In this document: one piece after another, positions 32,401 through 44,900 of the stretch
Position numbering within the stretch: the stretch's first letter is position 1
How the letters are laid out: each line of letters starts with the position of its first letter
From: Cepaea nemoralis
Taxonomy: Eukaryota > Mollusca > Gastropoda > Stylommatophora > Helicidae
Direction of reading: 5' to 3'
Assembly: GCA_014155875.1 (NCBI GenBank)
Contig: JACEFZ010017425.1
Location: 310,001 to 374,000 of the forward strand
DNA length: 64,000 bases
Notes under the pieces: generated by a model
Told to the model about the DNA's origin: nothing
Seen by the model: the letters and a program-made list of their open reading frames with translations, nothing else
The model's database searches: none
Made by a program: the position numbers and the translations under genes

Positions 32401-34238
32401 AGAAAACTGTCCACACATATGAGTGACTATCTACGTCGATTCAAGATATTATATTCGACAGAATTATTTATACATGATGAATACACATCTCAGGAACATC
32501 GCGTGGAATATCGGACTATGTAAATATAAACTATGATATTAACTTTAGATATTCGTAAAGGAAAGGACGCGACATCTTCACCTGCCTGGAACAGATTAGT
32601 TAATTAGTGTAATAAATATAAATGTATGTATTAATATGTATATAAACAGTATATGAATATCAATGTATGTAATTGTAATGTGTAATATATATTTTTATTG
32701 CAGTTTCACAGAATTTTCGTATATGTATTTAGTTTATAGGAACAGAACAATTTTAGGTTTTGTAGATTAATTACACCTTTCCCAATCCCCAATTAAATAC
32801 ACATATAATTAGTCTTAAAATTAAGTACCTGAGGTTAATCACATCCTATCAGTCTCCTAAGAGACTATCATTCCATAAATTAATTAGATAATAGTTAGGA
32901 CAATCTATTTATTTAACACAGATTAGGTTAGAAATATAACATCAGTAAATAAGTTTACCATCTAGAATTATAGTTGGATTTAGGGAACCAACACATTTCA
33001 CCCCATTTAATTTAATTATTCAAATAATCTTCCCTTAGTCAGTGAATCTCAGTACACAACATTAGAGCTTTATTAAATATTAGTTAGTATACTTAGAATA
33101 AGGGCAAACAACCCATTCAATTTGTAAATATTGTAAATATATATACAGTGCCAATATATCGCACTATTAATCGGCTCAAAAGTCGTCTAAAACTGAGCCA
33201 AAACTATTGTACATTTTGTTTTTCTATTATTTTATTTTTTATTTTTATTTTTATTTTCCAGTATTTACTTTTCTTGTGTCATTAGAATGGTACAATAATA
33301 TTGTAATGACATAACATGACTTTTTAACATGTGAGAACGAATGTGTGTGAGAAAGACGAGAGCAAGGAGAGAGTGAATGGAATTAAATACAAGGCGAGTG
33401 AACAGCGGGTCGAATTTTTTCCGCGCCCAAGAGTTTTTATAATTTGTCTGCGTCTTGGATGTAACACATGTGCTTCTGTGATTTCTGTGTGTAGTTGCCA
33501 CTATTGCATTACATGTATAGCCACATTTTTAAGTTTCCTAGGTCGGCAAGGCAGTCACAAATTACGCTAACGCATCGATTCGTGACTGCATAAACCAACC
33601 TAGGACGCTTGAAAAACATCATTCAGTAAATTATAAACATACACCAATGTTTCTGATTTAAACATACATTAAATTTAACTAAACACGCAAACAACCAGAT
33701 ATACTTACAGATAAAAATGCAGACAGCAATTAAAAGGAAGGGGGGATAACTCATGAACAGGGGACATCACAGACTTACTAAAACTCTGATTATACATTGA
33801 AAGATTTAACCACAAACGGAAGTTAGACAGGTGAACATCAGCACACACACAACATGTAATAGAGTTGGAAAAACATTACATGAGAGCATGAATTTATATT
33901 CATGCATTGTGCCGTAAAACGTACAATCTGTGCGGGGTGTCGGTTAATCGACATTTTGAAAAGCAGGTCGTAATAGACAATGGCTTTGGTTCGTTACAGC
34001 TCTCATATATGTAATGTGAATGAGTATTCACTCTGGCCAACAGTACAGTTGTGCAACACTGATTAATAAGCCAGTGGATAAATACGACAATGTGACATCA
34101 GACGGTCAGAGGTTAGTGATTATACCCAGGACATGAGGACTTAACCCTACCAGCACTTGACGAAATTAGACCCAACTAATTTTTAGATGTTACGACAGAT
34201 TGCGCCACACCCATGAACTAAATTTGGTGACGCAATAC
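32401..34238. other. 3' non-coding internal region of the inner element
   Basis: About 1.8 kb of AT-rich DNA between RNase H and the polypurine tract. No integrase, envelope or other coding signal. Counterpart of 36706-37977 plus 41851-42325. Confidence 0.65.
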
Positions 34239-34257
34239 GGGGGGGGGGACGAGAGCG
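34239..34257 (+). promoter_or_regulatory. Polypurine tract of the inner element
   Basis: Ten consecutive G followed by ACGAGAGCG directly before the 3' LTR: the likely plus-strand primer. Confidence 0.65.
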
Positions 34258-34911
34258 TGTCAAGGAGCTGGATAGGTCTAAATAGAAGTAGGACAAGGAC
34301 GAAGGAAAGTAAAGGACAGAGACAAGACATAAGAAGGACCTTTACAAGAGAATAGATAGAGAAAGACGGTATGAGGAGATAATACTCCAAACCAGTGTTA
34401 GGACCAGACCTAGACAGGACACGCACGTGTCATAGCTAGGACATGACTAGGACATAACGGGATTAACTCCCGAGATAGAACAGAGTACGGTAATCACGGG
34501 GACTACCCGTAAACAGACTGAACAATAGTACAGCTGTAGGCTACGAGGACTGGACCACTAAACTACGTGACAAGTGACCCAGCACGCCGTGCGGCTGACC
34601 GCACGAGAACGGAGGACGAGTAGCTGGACTAGACCTGTGAATTGAGGCAGACCGGGACCGACAGTTAGAGCGACAAGACCTGTGTTTTTACCCTCGCCAG
34701 TTGTGTAGTTTAGAGAGGGCATAGATATACGTAGCGAACATAGAGAATGTATTTGAGTGTTGAGTGCCATTTGTATATGCTCGTAAAACGAGCTATGTAA
34801 TATATATAATAAAGCGTGATTCTTTGTCTACCATTCACACAAAAACGTGTTTGTAATCATGAGGTGTGAATAAAGGAACCAGCATGCTTGTGTAAATTCA
34901 GATTGTTGACA
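34258..34911 (+). repeat. 3' LTR of the inner element
   Basis: 654 bp, TGTCAAGG...TTGACA, with AATAAA at 34808-34813. Similar over its whole length to 27417-28075, with scattered substitutions and small indels. Confidence 0.95.
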
Positions 34912-35310
34912 GTAACCACCACAAGGGATAATATCATGAGATCCTGTATTATTGCCAGAACATCTTTACATGAGAAGGGGTTTACATACAGGCAATATGC
35001 CAATAGGGGTGCAAGAACTATACATTAGAGCCCAACCAAGAGATATTATTACTGTTGCCAGATAAAAGAGAACTACTCTCCACATCTTGGCAAGGGCCAT
35101 ATAAAGTTATTAGAAAGATTTCTGATGTTGATTATGAGATCAGTGTGAATGGGAAGAGCAAGATTTTTCATATCAATATGCTAACACCCTACTATTCCAG
35201 AATAGACGACGACGCAAGTGACCAGACAGTAGCGACAGCGGTTATCAACCAGACAGTCATAGACGACATAGAAATCCCTGTCCCAACTATAGACGATAGC
35301 AACACATTAC
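34912..35310 (+). pseudogene. Integrase C-terminal (GPY/F) part of the outer element
   Basis: After the duplicated GTAAC the reading continues as a helical linker, then EPNQEILLLLPDKRELL (about 35025) and STSWQGPYKVIRKI (about 35083-35125), DYEISVNGKSKIFHINMLTPYY. WQGPYKV is the GPY/F module that ends Gypsy-type integrases, and it is followed immediately by the RT. A frameshift lies near 35020. Confidence 0.85.
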
Positions 35311-36225
35311 AAGACATAAAGATCTCGAACACATTAACTGAACCGCAACGACAGGACATAACATCTCTGCTTCACGAATACAGGAAAACAATTTCTACCA
35401 GACCAGGAAAACCAGACAAAATACAACACTGTATTATCCTGACAGACCTGACACCTATTAAGTGCAGACCTTATTCTATTCCTTTACACTACAGAGACAC
35501 CCTTGACAAAGAGATACTTGACTTGGGAACGTAATGGAATAATTCAAAAGTCACTTTCTGAATATTCATCACCTATTGTACTTGTTAAGAAGAAAGACTT
35601 AACGATACGATTGTGCATTGACTATCGTAAAATTAACACAGTAACGAAAATAGATGCCGAGCCTATACCAAGTTGTGAAGATTTAATTTTAAATATGTCA
35701 GAATCATCCATTTTTTCCAAATTAGACTTAACGAAAGGCTACTAGCAAATCCCAATGCACCCAGAATCAATGCACATCACCGCTGTCTCCACACCACTAG
35801 GACTGTATGAGTGGCGATACCTACATGTTGGACTTAAGAATGCACCCGCCACCTTTGTAAGACTTACCAGACTCCTGTTAAATGGCATTACCAATGTTCA
35901 ATCCTACATAGATGACATTTGTGTTCATTCCAAAGATATGACAGCCCACCTAGAAACACTTAGACAAGTCTTCGACAAAATCAAACTTTTTGGACTGACA
36001 GTTAAACCATCAAAAGTTGAGATAGCCTTCAAAGAAATAGAACTTTTAGGCCACAAAATTTCACAGGGAAAATTACTGATTGACGACAAAATTGTCTCAA
36101 AGATCCTGAACCTGACAGTACCAACTACGAAAAAACAGGTCAAGAGTTTGTTAGGCTTGGTAAATTATTATGCTAAATTTATTCCTAATCTTGCAGAATT
36201 TACTACTATTTTTTCAACCTAACAA
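35311..36225 (+). pseudogene. Reverse transcriptase of the outer element
   Basis: Gypsy-type RT: connection region with CIILTDLTPIKCRPYSIP (about 35431), SEYSSPIVLVKKKD (about 35557), RLCIDYRKINTVTK (about 35611), FSKLDLTKGY (about 35718, first catalytic Asp) then TAG, VGLKNAPATFVRL (about 35829), SYIDDICVHSKDM (about 35905, YIDD), FGLTVKPSKVE, LLGHKISQGKL and VPTTKKQVKSLLGLVNYYAKFIP. Frameshift near 35530 and a stop at 35743-35745. Confidence 0.9.
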
Positions 36226-36705
36226 AATTTGTAAGAGTATCTGTCTAGAAGATGCAATTGGTAAATTGAAAACAATTTTTTTTTCAAATCCACCTATCCT
36301 CCGACTTCCTGATATACATTCTCAGTTTATCCTTAAAACAGATGCCAGTACTATCGCCATAAGTGGATGTCTCATGCAGAATCATGACGGGATAGATCAT
36401 CCTATCGTATATGTCAGTCGGAAGTTAACACCAGCTAAAATGAAGTACTCAACGGCAGAACTGGAAGGACTAAGTGTGATCTACTGTGTGCTGAAACTAC
36501 AAAAATACCTCAGAGGCACCCACTTTATAATCCAGACGGATAACTCACCACTGCTGGTAATAAAAGTCGGTAAGCCCAAGAATAACAGAATCGCCCGCTG
36601 AGCACTGATTCTCCAAGATTTTAGTTACCAGATTCAACACATTAAGGGCTCCGAGAATTTGATTCCAGATTTATTAACAAGACTACCAGATACACCAGCC
36701 GAGTA
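36226..36705 (+). pseudogene. RNase H of the outer element
   Basis: FILKTDASTIAISGCLMQ (about 36328, first Asp), PIVYVSRKLTPAKMKYSTAE followed by LEGLSVIY (Glu), GTHFIIQTDNSPLL (about 36515, Asp) and a terminal SENLIPDLLTRLPDTPAE (final Asp of the DxLSR-like block). This is the usual Ty3/Gypsy RNase H. A TGA at about 36599 and a frameshift near 36220 break it. No integrase follows: the next 1.2 kb is non-coding. Confidence 0.87.
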
Positions 36706-37977
36706 ACACAAGAACCAGTACGCCATACCAAAGGCTGTGATACTATTTTATAAAGTCGCCCATAAAACAGCAAGTTTCCACACCAGTCAGAATACTGAAC
36801 TAATCGCCTACAATATTATAATGATCCATTTGTGAAATGAACAAATTCAAAAGAACCATCACTCATTCTAGAGACAACCACCAGTCACCTCTAACAGAAT
36901 GGAGTCATTTATAACCAACAAACATGTGTGACATTACCTACCAAACCATGCTATCATTGACAGCAAAATCAGGTCACCAACGACCATATTATGCCGGTCA
37001 GATTCATGAAAACGAAACAGTGTACATTCTTCCATCTACATTGCATCAGGAACAGAACATTTATTACAATCACCCGACTAACTTCGACAGAACCATCTAC
37101 ACTCATCTTCAAGGAACGACACCACCAGGATCATCGAGTTAGTTAATTAGTTACTTAGTTAGTTAATTACATAAAATATTTCTTATTACTTTTATAAATA
37201 TTCCATTACCCTGTAAAGAAATTTTTTTTTTCACAGGTATTAATCGTATCGAAAGGCTATGATAAAACACAGCCTAACCGAAAATTTAATCACATATAAT
37301 GTATATACTGTGAGAAAACACGTTGACAAGGTGATTCAACGTAACTTAGATTAACGAGTAAATGATCTTCTAGGGTTATTAATTTTTCAACCAGTCTAGA
37401 TTAAATTCTAAACTATTCTATGATTATCGGTACACCAGTACCAATTATTTACGTTAAAACTTTTTACTACAGCCAAATTTTTCTAAGGGCGACAAACTGT
37501 ACCTTAACCTAATTTGTAATTTTAAACATACTGTGGAATAAGAGATGTATAAATGAGAGCGCGAATGTAATAAATGATGGAATGATGTATATTGCATGCA
37601 AATCGTATGCGCCACTGTGTGGTTATGTATTGTGCGCATCCTGTGTGAAACGGAACATTTGTCATGAAAATTTTTATTCGTCTTCAGATAGACTATATGA
37701 AAATTAATAGAATCAATCTAAGAATCACTGCTCGAAAGTCCAACTCATGAATTACACATATCAGGTGAATCATGACAACGGAAATTCTAGCTCGTGACAC
37801 TTAGAGAAATCCTAAACACCATAATAGCATCACACACATAGGTATCTCATACACTAAAGACATCAGGTTAAATATACACTCTGAACCCCAAGAAAAACAG
37901 TTAATGCAATTACACATTTATAAAACACAAACGGGAGATTAGCATACACTAACTGTTAGAGGTGAGTATAAAACAAT
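36706..37977. other. 3' non-coding internal region of the outer element, part 1
   Basis: AT-rich, no ORF with similarity. With 41851-42325 it makes about 1.75 kb, similar in length to the equivalent region of the inner element (32400-34257). No envelope-like gene is seen. Confidence 0.6.
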
Positions 37978-38220
37978 ACGTCTTCCGGTTTCAAGATGGC
38001 GACGGACGGTCGTGTTGTTTTGTGTTCGTTAACTTTTTCGCGTAAGGGATGGATTTATTCATCTCTTGCGTGTAATTGGTGTGCCAGGATGTAAAACCAG
38101 GAGTTTCTACTCAAGATCTGCGCGGGTGCTACGGAGTTCGTGCATCGAGCGAAGCCATCCTTGAGTTAATTTTCAGCAGCGTGTGTAGTGGTCTCAGTCT
38201 GTGTTTACGTTTTTTTCAAC

Positions 38221-39174
38221 ATGGCGGAACAACGTGTTTTCTTCGTGCGGTCAGCAGTCAACATACCGAAGCGGCGTGGTAGCCGCGCAGGGAAAAAGAA
38301 GCAAGGTAAGCGTGGAGGTTTGAGGCGTTTTAGACTCATGTGTCACCGACTAGGACTCAGGAATATCCGTATTCTATATTGGAACTGTGCCAGTGTAAAA
38401 CAACGGGGCTCTATTTTAGAAACCCTAGTTTACAGGAACGACATTGTAGCACTCCAGGAGACGAGACTGGGCGATCAGCTACTCCAAATTGCCGGCTTCA
38501 AATGTTTCTACAACAGACGACATCTGGGAATGGCGATTCTCGTTCGCGACAGCATGGTGGCGTCAGAGCTAGACATGTCCAGTTGGGACAGTGACGATAT
38601 ACAAATACAGGCGTTGAGAGTTCATTCCAGTATACCATTCGTGGTGGTTAATGTTTATGCCCGCAATGCCAGTGTGGACGCCCAGAAGTGGCAGTGCTTA
38701 AGTGGCATATTAGGCCACGAGAGAAATGTTATTTTCTGTGGTGACTTCAACGCTAAAGGCAGATCATGGGGAAACACTTCCTCCAATACACAGGGGGAGG
38801 AGCTCGAGACTGCACTGGAAACCATCGACCTGGTTTGTATCAACAGTGGCTGTGTCACCAGGACAGCAAGCCGTCCGGGCGATGAGGACAGTGCTATTGA
38901 TCTGGCGCTAGTTTCACCTTCACTCACTACAGTGTGTAGATGGGGTGTCCTAGGACACCATGGCAGCGACCACCACCCGTGCAGCATACTGGTGGAGAAA
39001 GGCAGAACCAGGCAGCACAAGCTAAAGGTAAAGACGTTCCAGTATGACAGTACAGGGCAAGATGTGGTGAGTAAAATAAGACGTGACAAGCGCAGAACGT
39101 TTCAGGGCAGGAAAAAAAAGCTGGGAGCAGCCACCGTGGTGGAGTTTCGAGGTGGAGAAGGCTTGGGTGGATAA
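38221..39174 (+). pseudogene. Endonuclease part of the Ingi-like LINE
   Basis: I choose the ATG at 38221 (MAEQRVFF) because the frame upstream reads the non-coding leader. After a basic N-terminus: ILYWNCASVKQRGS (about 38370), ALQETRLGDQ (about 38449), FCGDFNAKGRSWGN (about 38731), SAIDLALVS and HHGSDHHPC (about 38958). All APE blocks are present. The frame shifts in an eight-A run at 39110-39117 into the RT frame. Confidence 0.86.
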
Positions 39175-40735
39175 GCGTAGTGCTGTAAGGAGATGGCAAA
39201 ATGCCAAGAAGAACAGAGCTGGTCATCCTAGTCCCTGCTTGCACTTAGAAAGAGAGATGCACACAAAAGTAAGCTACTTCAAAAAACTGGTCAAGGTTGT
39301 TAAAAGCGAAAAATGGGCAGAGGTGTGTCAAAGAGTAAGCACAGACAAGTCACTGAAATTGTTCTGGCGACTACATAAAAGCATGAGTGGTGTAGTCAAG
39401 AATAAGAGCATTTCTGACTTCCATGGTGCTGACCTCATCTGGCAGAGGACTGACGAGGACAAGGGCAAAGCCCTCTTTGAACGCTACCTTGAGCAAAGCA
39501 ACCAGACAGTCATGGGAGGCCGAAATCTGGCCAAGGAGGTCACCTCAGACAGATGCAAGGCCCAGAACACTTCGGATGAAGACACAGTGACAGTGAAAGA
39601 AATCAAGGCTGTGCTTCGACGATCAAAAAACAGTGCTCCAGGTCCTGATGGCATAAGATACGACGACATAAATAGGTGTACCGACAATGAGCTAGAGAAA
39701 CTAGCAGACATGTACAACAACAGTATAGGGAGTGCTAGCATCAAGGAGGAATGGTTACACAGCTATCTGATTCCCTTGCCGAAGCCGGACAAAGACCACA
39801 AAAAAATTCAGGGATATCGAATTATAACCATGCAGAATACAATAGGCAAGCTGCTGGAGAAGGTAATTGCCAGGAAAATATCAAGCCAACTAGAAAGGCA
39901 AGGTGTTTTCCCACCCACCCTGGGTGGGTACCGTCCAAAGAGAGAAACCTGGACCAATGCAGCAGTCTTTGCCCAGGATGTCTATGAAGGTTTCCACTCA
40001 GGCACTGAAACCGTTGCTGCAGCGATTGATCTTGAGGACGCATACAACAGAGTACCACTGGATTTTTTAATGTTTCAGCTTCTCGAACTAAACGTAAGTC
40101 CATTCCTCCTTAGTTGGATCGCTGCAGCCCTCTTCCAACGGAAAGTAGTTTTTAGATGTGGCAGTTGGACTTCGGAACCAACAACAATATATCCTGGCCT
40201 ACCACAGGGATCACCATTATCTCCGGTACTGTTCAATGCCTACACAGTGAGAATCACCAGTGAGCAGATCACTGGACCTGGCAGGACATTGTCATATGCC
40301 GATGATGTTTTAGTGTATCGTCAGGGGAAGGATAGAGAGGAGGTTGCTGTGGAACTACAAACCGAACTCAATCGCATAAGTACTTGGTGTGATGAAGCTG
40401 GGGCAATGGTCAACCCAACAAAGGCAACAGTGACTTGGTTCTCGTTGAATAATCATATTGTCAACACTCCAACACCAACTGTAATGCTGTGTTCAGAGAC
40501 GGTGGAAAGAACGCAGGCAATGAATTACCTGGGGATACGGTTTGATCGAAGCCTTGCTTATAATGTGCACATAGACCAGGTGATAACAAAGGCCAAGCGG
40601 GGTTTGGCAGCGATGCGGGTGATGGCGGCAGCAAACTGTGAGCAGCGCCATCTATGTCTTCTGTACGAGGGGTTGGTCATGTCTGTTTTGGAGTATGCAA
40701 TGGCAATCCTGACTCTCAGCCATAAGCAGATATAA
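39083..40735 (+). pseudogene. Reverse transcriptase part of the Ingi-like LINE
   Basis: 550 open residues. Fingers: SAPGPDGIRYDDI (about 39632), IPLPKPDKD, then YRIITMQNTIGKLLEKVIAR; palm: AAIDLEDAYNRVPLD (about 40018), GLPQGSPLSPVLFNAY (about 40196), SYADDVLVYRQGK (about 40290) and YLGIRFDRSLAYNVHI. Catalytic Asp residues intact. It stops at 40735 because of an indel just after SHKQI; the linker to RNase H continues in another frame. Confidence 0.9.
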
Positions 40736-40761
40736 AGGATGGAAAGATACAGAATGAAGCT

Positions 40762-41811
40762 ATGCGCATTATTCTTGGATGTACAAGAGATACAGCATGC
40801 AGGGCGATGCGCTACTTTCTTGGTTTTCCAACCATTGAAGAGAGAATACAAGGTTGCAGGGCACGCGCCTACCTCAGAATTAACGCAAACACACAACATC
40901 CACTGCATAGTGAAATTAGGAAGGTGAAGGGCAGCAGGTTAAAAAGAGGACGGTCGTGGATGGGTCAAGCCGAAGACATTCTTCAACAGGTGTGTTCACT
41001 TGAGGACTTAGAACCTGGCGAGGAGTGGGTGCGAGTGCCAACAGACTTCTGCACATCCTTTTCAGTTTGCATCCAACTAGATAGAAAATGCAGACAAGAA
41101 AATCCGGCTGCTGTTGAGGCTGAAGTACAAGCGTTGATTTTCGAGAATTCGCTAGACGGTGACGCGGTCATCTACACAGATGGGTCGGTCGTCCGACATG
41201 TGAGAAGCTCATGGGCCTTTACAGCTCGGGCCGGAGGGAGAATTGTGAAGGAGGACTCTGGTGCTTTCACTGAAACCACAAGTAGCCTGACCATGGAAGT
41301 CATGGCAGTAAGTAAAGCAATAACATGGCTCGAGACACAGACATTCACTAGGGCTTGTTTCCTTAGCGACTCAATGAACATGATCAAGAGGATAGAGGAG
41401 GGGTCGATCCGAAGAGAATGGTTGCTGCCTCTGGAGCGGTCTCGACTGGCAAAGATTAGTTTCATCTTCGTGCCAGGGCATGCGGGAGTACAAGGAAATG
41501 AGCGGGCTGACAAGCTCGCAGGTGAGGCTACAGTGGAGGGCGGAAGCGCCATGGACCAGGCCGACATTCTGAATGCTCTACGAGAAGAAAGACTTTTGCG
41601 AGAACCAAGTGATGACTGTGAATCTACAACAATGGCCAGACTGGGAGAGCAGCAAATTAAAAGAGGGGTGGCCAAACAAGAACACTACGCAGGAAGCCAA
41701 AGAAGATTTATAAACCAACACAGAACTGGCGTCGTTAGCCGCTACACGTTGCGGGATTTGCTGAGGAGGGGATCCGAGCACTTATGGACTGAATGGTTCG
41801 CTGTGCAATGA
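40762..41811 (+). pseudogene. RNase H and C-terminus of the Ingi-like LINE
   Basis: RIILGCTRDTACRAMRYFLG is the usual post-RT block. RLKRGRSWMGQAED follows, then RNase H: VIYTDGSVVRHVRSSWAF (about 41169, Asp), TMEVMAVSKAITWL (Glu), FLSDSMNMIKRI (about 41359, Asp) and GHAGVQGNERADKLAG (about 41478, His and Asp). The C-terminus ends HLWTEWFAVQ at 41811. All catalytic positions kept. The nested LINE at 13611-14649 is its relative. Confidence 0.88.
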
Positions 41812-41850
41812 GGATGATCTGTCGACTAACTAACTAACTAACTAACTAAC

Positions 41851-42325
41851 AGTATAACAGGGACATAAGCAATTGGTGATAAAAACAAAGTATATGCATA
41901 TTATACACTACCAACATACGGAAGTAAAAAGGTGTATACAGGTACACATTAAGGGGCAATGGCTGCATACATTCTTAAAAGGGCCAAGGCAATTTGCCTT
42001 GATGAGACTCTGTAATAGGAGGCCATTGTCCATGGCATCATATTTGGATGTCTGAGAAGGACACAAGTTCACAATCTTAGTCGTCAGGTAACTTCGGTCT
42101 GGATAGCCTTAATTTAAGAATAAAAGGAGAATTAGACTTTTGAGCAACGACCCGAGATAGTAGTACTGAACGTACATTAGTTGCTAGTGTGGCGATACAT
42201 ATAACAGAGTTACCATCTACCAGATTGCTACCCTGAACCACATACTTATTCCCGTGGTCCCTTGATAGAATTAGTTCCAGCTAATTAAGAAATACCAAAC
42301 CCATAGGAGGGGGGATGGCGGACCA
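41851..42325. other. 3' non-coding internal region of the outer element, part 2
   Basis: No ORF. Ends with a purine-rich GGAGGGGGGATGG (about 42306-42318), a likely polypurine tract, directly before the 3' LTR at 42326. Confidence 0.6.
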
Positions 42326-42715
42326 TGTCAAGGTCCCACTTGAGTAGACAGGGGACATAATATAGATAGAGAAGAAACATAGAAACATCGGATGAATAAG
42401 GGAGAGAAGAGAAGGGACTCGAACATTCGAGAAAGACGAGTTAGTTGTCAAACTACGCAGTACGCCCAGCCTCAACCCGGCAGAAGCGTGAAGGGTGAAA
42501 CTCCATGAGGCGCACAAAGGAGCGAGCAACCCGTGTCCACCTCACGAAAGTGAAGAGGACAGACGGCAACTGGACATTGACGGAAGAGGGTGTAGCTTCT
42601 AGAGGGAGACACTTGGATAGACATTACTTAGATCCTTAAGATATTAGCGATAGACATAGTTAAGATGTTGTGTATAGATACTTGAATGCTTTGTGTGATC
42701 AATTTGTATATAATA

Positions 42716-42811
42716 CTAGCTGACCCGGCCCGGCTTCGCCCAGTCCTTGGTGGGGAGCATCTCATTTAATTCATATAAGTAGTCATATAAGTTCCCGTTC
42801 CCGTTACCGAC

Positions 42812-42848
<37 letters not shown>

Positions 42849-43070
42849 GACCCGGCCCGGCATCGCCCAGTCCTTGGTGGGGAGCATCTCATTTAATTCA
42901 TATAAGTAGTCATATAAGTTCCCGTTCCCGTTACCGACTGTCTGTCTGTCTGTCTGTGTGTCTGTCTGACCCGGCCCAGCCCATGGTGGAGAGCATTTCA
43001 TTTAAATCATATAAGTAGTCATATAAGATCCCGTTCCGGACTATCTGTCTGTCTGCCTGTCTTGTGTAAA
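42716..43070. repeat. Leader repeats of unit 1 with (TCTG)n
   Basis: Three copies of a roughly 110-130 bp unit (GACCCGGCCC...GGGAGCATCTCATTTAATTC...TAAGTAGTCATATAAG) each ending in a run of TCTG. Confidence 0.92.
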
Positions 43071-44612
43071 TGGAGGAGGGAGGAGGAAGAGGGAGGTGTA
43101 GGAGAAAAGAGGAGGGAAGAGGAGGGAGGAGGAGACATGAGACAGGAGGAATAGGGAGGAATAGGAGGGAGGAGGAGGGATTAGGAAGAGGAGGGAGGAG
43201 TAGGGTGGAGGAGGAGGGAGGAGGAAGAGGGAGGAGGGAGGAGGAGAACGCAGGAGGAGGAGGGAGGAGGAGGAGGAGAGGGAGGAGGAGGGAGAGGGAG
43301 GAGGAGGGAGGAGGAGGAGAGAGTAGGAGGAGGGAGGAGGCGGAGGGAGCAGGAAGAGGGAGGAAGAGGGAGGAGGAAGAGGGAGAAGGAGGAGGGAGGA
43401 GAAGGAGGAGGGAGGAGGAAGAGGGAGGAGGAGAGGAGGAGGAGGAGGAGGAGGAGAGGGAGGAGGAGGGAAAGGGAGGAGGAGGGAGGAGGAGGAGAGA
43501 GTGGGAGGAGGGAGGAGGCGGAGGGAAAAGGAAGAGGGAGGAAGAGGGAGGAGGAAGAGGGAGAAGGAGGAGGGAAGAGGATGAGGGGGAGGAGGAGGAA
43601 GGAGGAGGAGGAGGAATGTGAAGGGAGGAGGAGGGAGGAGGAGGAAGGAGGAGGAGAGAGGAGGAGGAGGGAGGAGGAGGAGGGATGAGGAGGAGGGAGG
43701 AGGAGGAAAAATGTGAAGGGAGGAGGAGGGAGGAGGTAGAGGGAGGAGGAGGAGGGAGGAGGAGAATGGAGGAGGAGGGATGAGGAGGAGAGGGAGGAGG
43801 AGGAAGGAGGAGGGGGAGGAGGAGGGAGGAAGAAGGAGGAGGGAGGAGGGGGAGGAGGAGAAGGGAGGAGAAGGGAGGAGGAGAGCGAAGGAGGAAGGAA
43901 GAGGAGGGCGAGGAGGTAGGAGGAGGGAGGAGTAGAAGGAAGAGGGAGGAGGAAGAGAGTGGAAGATGGAGGAGGAGGGAGGAAGAGATAGGCGGAGAGA
44001 GGAGGAGGAGGGAGGAATAGGAGGGAGGAGGAAGAAGGAGGAGGGAGGGGAGGAGGAGGGAGAAGGAGGAGGAGGGAGGAGGGAGGAGGAGAACGCAGGT
44101 GGGGGAGGAGGAGGAGGGAGGAGGGAGAGGGAGGAGGTGGAGGGAGAAGGAGGAGGGAGAAGGAGGAGGGGAGGAGGAGGAGGAGGAATGATGAGGAGGG
44201 AGGAGGAGGAAGAGGGATGTGGAGGAAGGAGGAGGAGGGAGGAGGTAGAGGGAGGAAAAGGGAGGAGGGAGGAGGAGGAGGGAGGAGGAGAAGGGAGTAG
44301 GAGGGATGAGGAGAAGGGAGGAGGAGAGGGAGGAGGAGGGAGAAGGGAGGGGGAGAAGGAGGAGGGAGGGGGAGGAGGTAGAGGGAGGAGGTAGAGGGAG
44401 GAGGAAGAGGAGGAGGGTGGAGGTAGAGGGAGGAGGAGGGAGGAGGCGGGGGAGTAGGAGGGAGGAGGATGGAGGAGGAGGGGAGAGGAAGAGGGAGGAG
44501 GGAGGAGGTAGAGGGAGGAGGAAGAGGAGGAGGGTGGAGGGAGGAGGTAGAGGGAGGAGGAGGGGAGGAGGTAGAGGCAGGAGGAGAAGAGAGGAGGAGA
44601 GAGTTTGCCATT
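43071..44612. repeat. GGA-rich polypurine array 1 (about 1.5 kb)
   Basis: Plus strand almost wholly purine: GGAGGA, GGGAGGAGG and GAAGGGAGGAGG units with nested higher-order blocks. All frames through it stay open by composition and give false Ser/Pro/Leu or Glu/Gly/Arg proteins of up to 560 residues. Confidence 0.98.
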
Positions 44613-44740
44613 CCGAATTCATACTCGTCTAGGTTCTGTGATTTCGGTCCTTCCATTGATCGTTCTTCCCTTCTACACGACTGTAGATAACTTCCTTACA
44701 CATAAAAAGATTAATTGTTATTGATATTGCCGTGGCATGG

Positions 44741-44900
<160 letters not shown>

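Larger units (their letters stand above)
27417..34911 (+). mobile_element. Inner LTR retrotransposon (related, integrase core deleted)
   Basis: Exact 5-bp duplication GTAAC (27412-27416 and 34912-34916) within the outer integrase. LTRs of 659 and 654 bp start TGTCAA and end TTGACA and are clearly similar throughout. Internal: a primer-site repeat array, gag, protease, a decayed integrase zinc domain, a repetitive spacer, the last part of RT and RNase H. The integrase core and the RT catalytic half are absent. It is an internally deleted relative of the outer element. Confidence 0.92.
37978..41850 (+). mobile_element. Near full-length EN-RT-RNase H LINE (I/Ingi-like)
   Basis: 5' leader starts CTTCCGG and AAGATGGCGAC. 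A single polyprotein in three frame segments covers endonuclease, reverse transcriptase and RNase H. A short 3' UTR ends in (CTAA)n at 41824-41850. There is no zinc-knuckle ORF1, as in Ingi-type elements. It lies in the 3' non-coding region of the outer LTR element. Only two frame breaks separate it from an intact reading, so it is among the youngest insertions here. The flanks share AGTATAA, a possible target duplication. Confidence 0.87.

Noticed and set aside
23189..36705. Copia superfamily assignment for the outer LTR element
   Set aside because: Only the gene order is Copia-like. The RT motifs, GPY/F module and 5-bp duplication with TGTC-type LTR fit a Gypsy-related Gmr1-type element.
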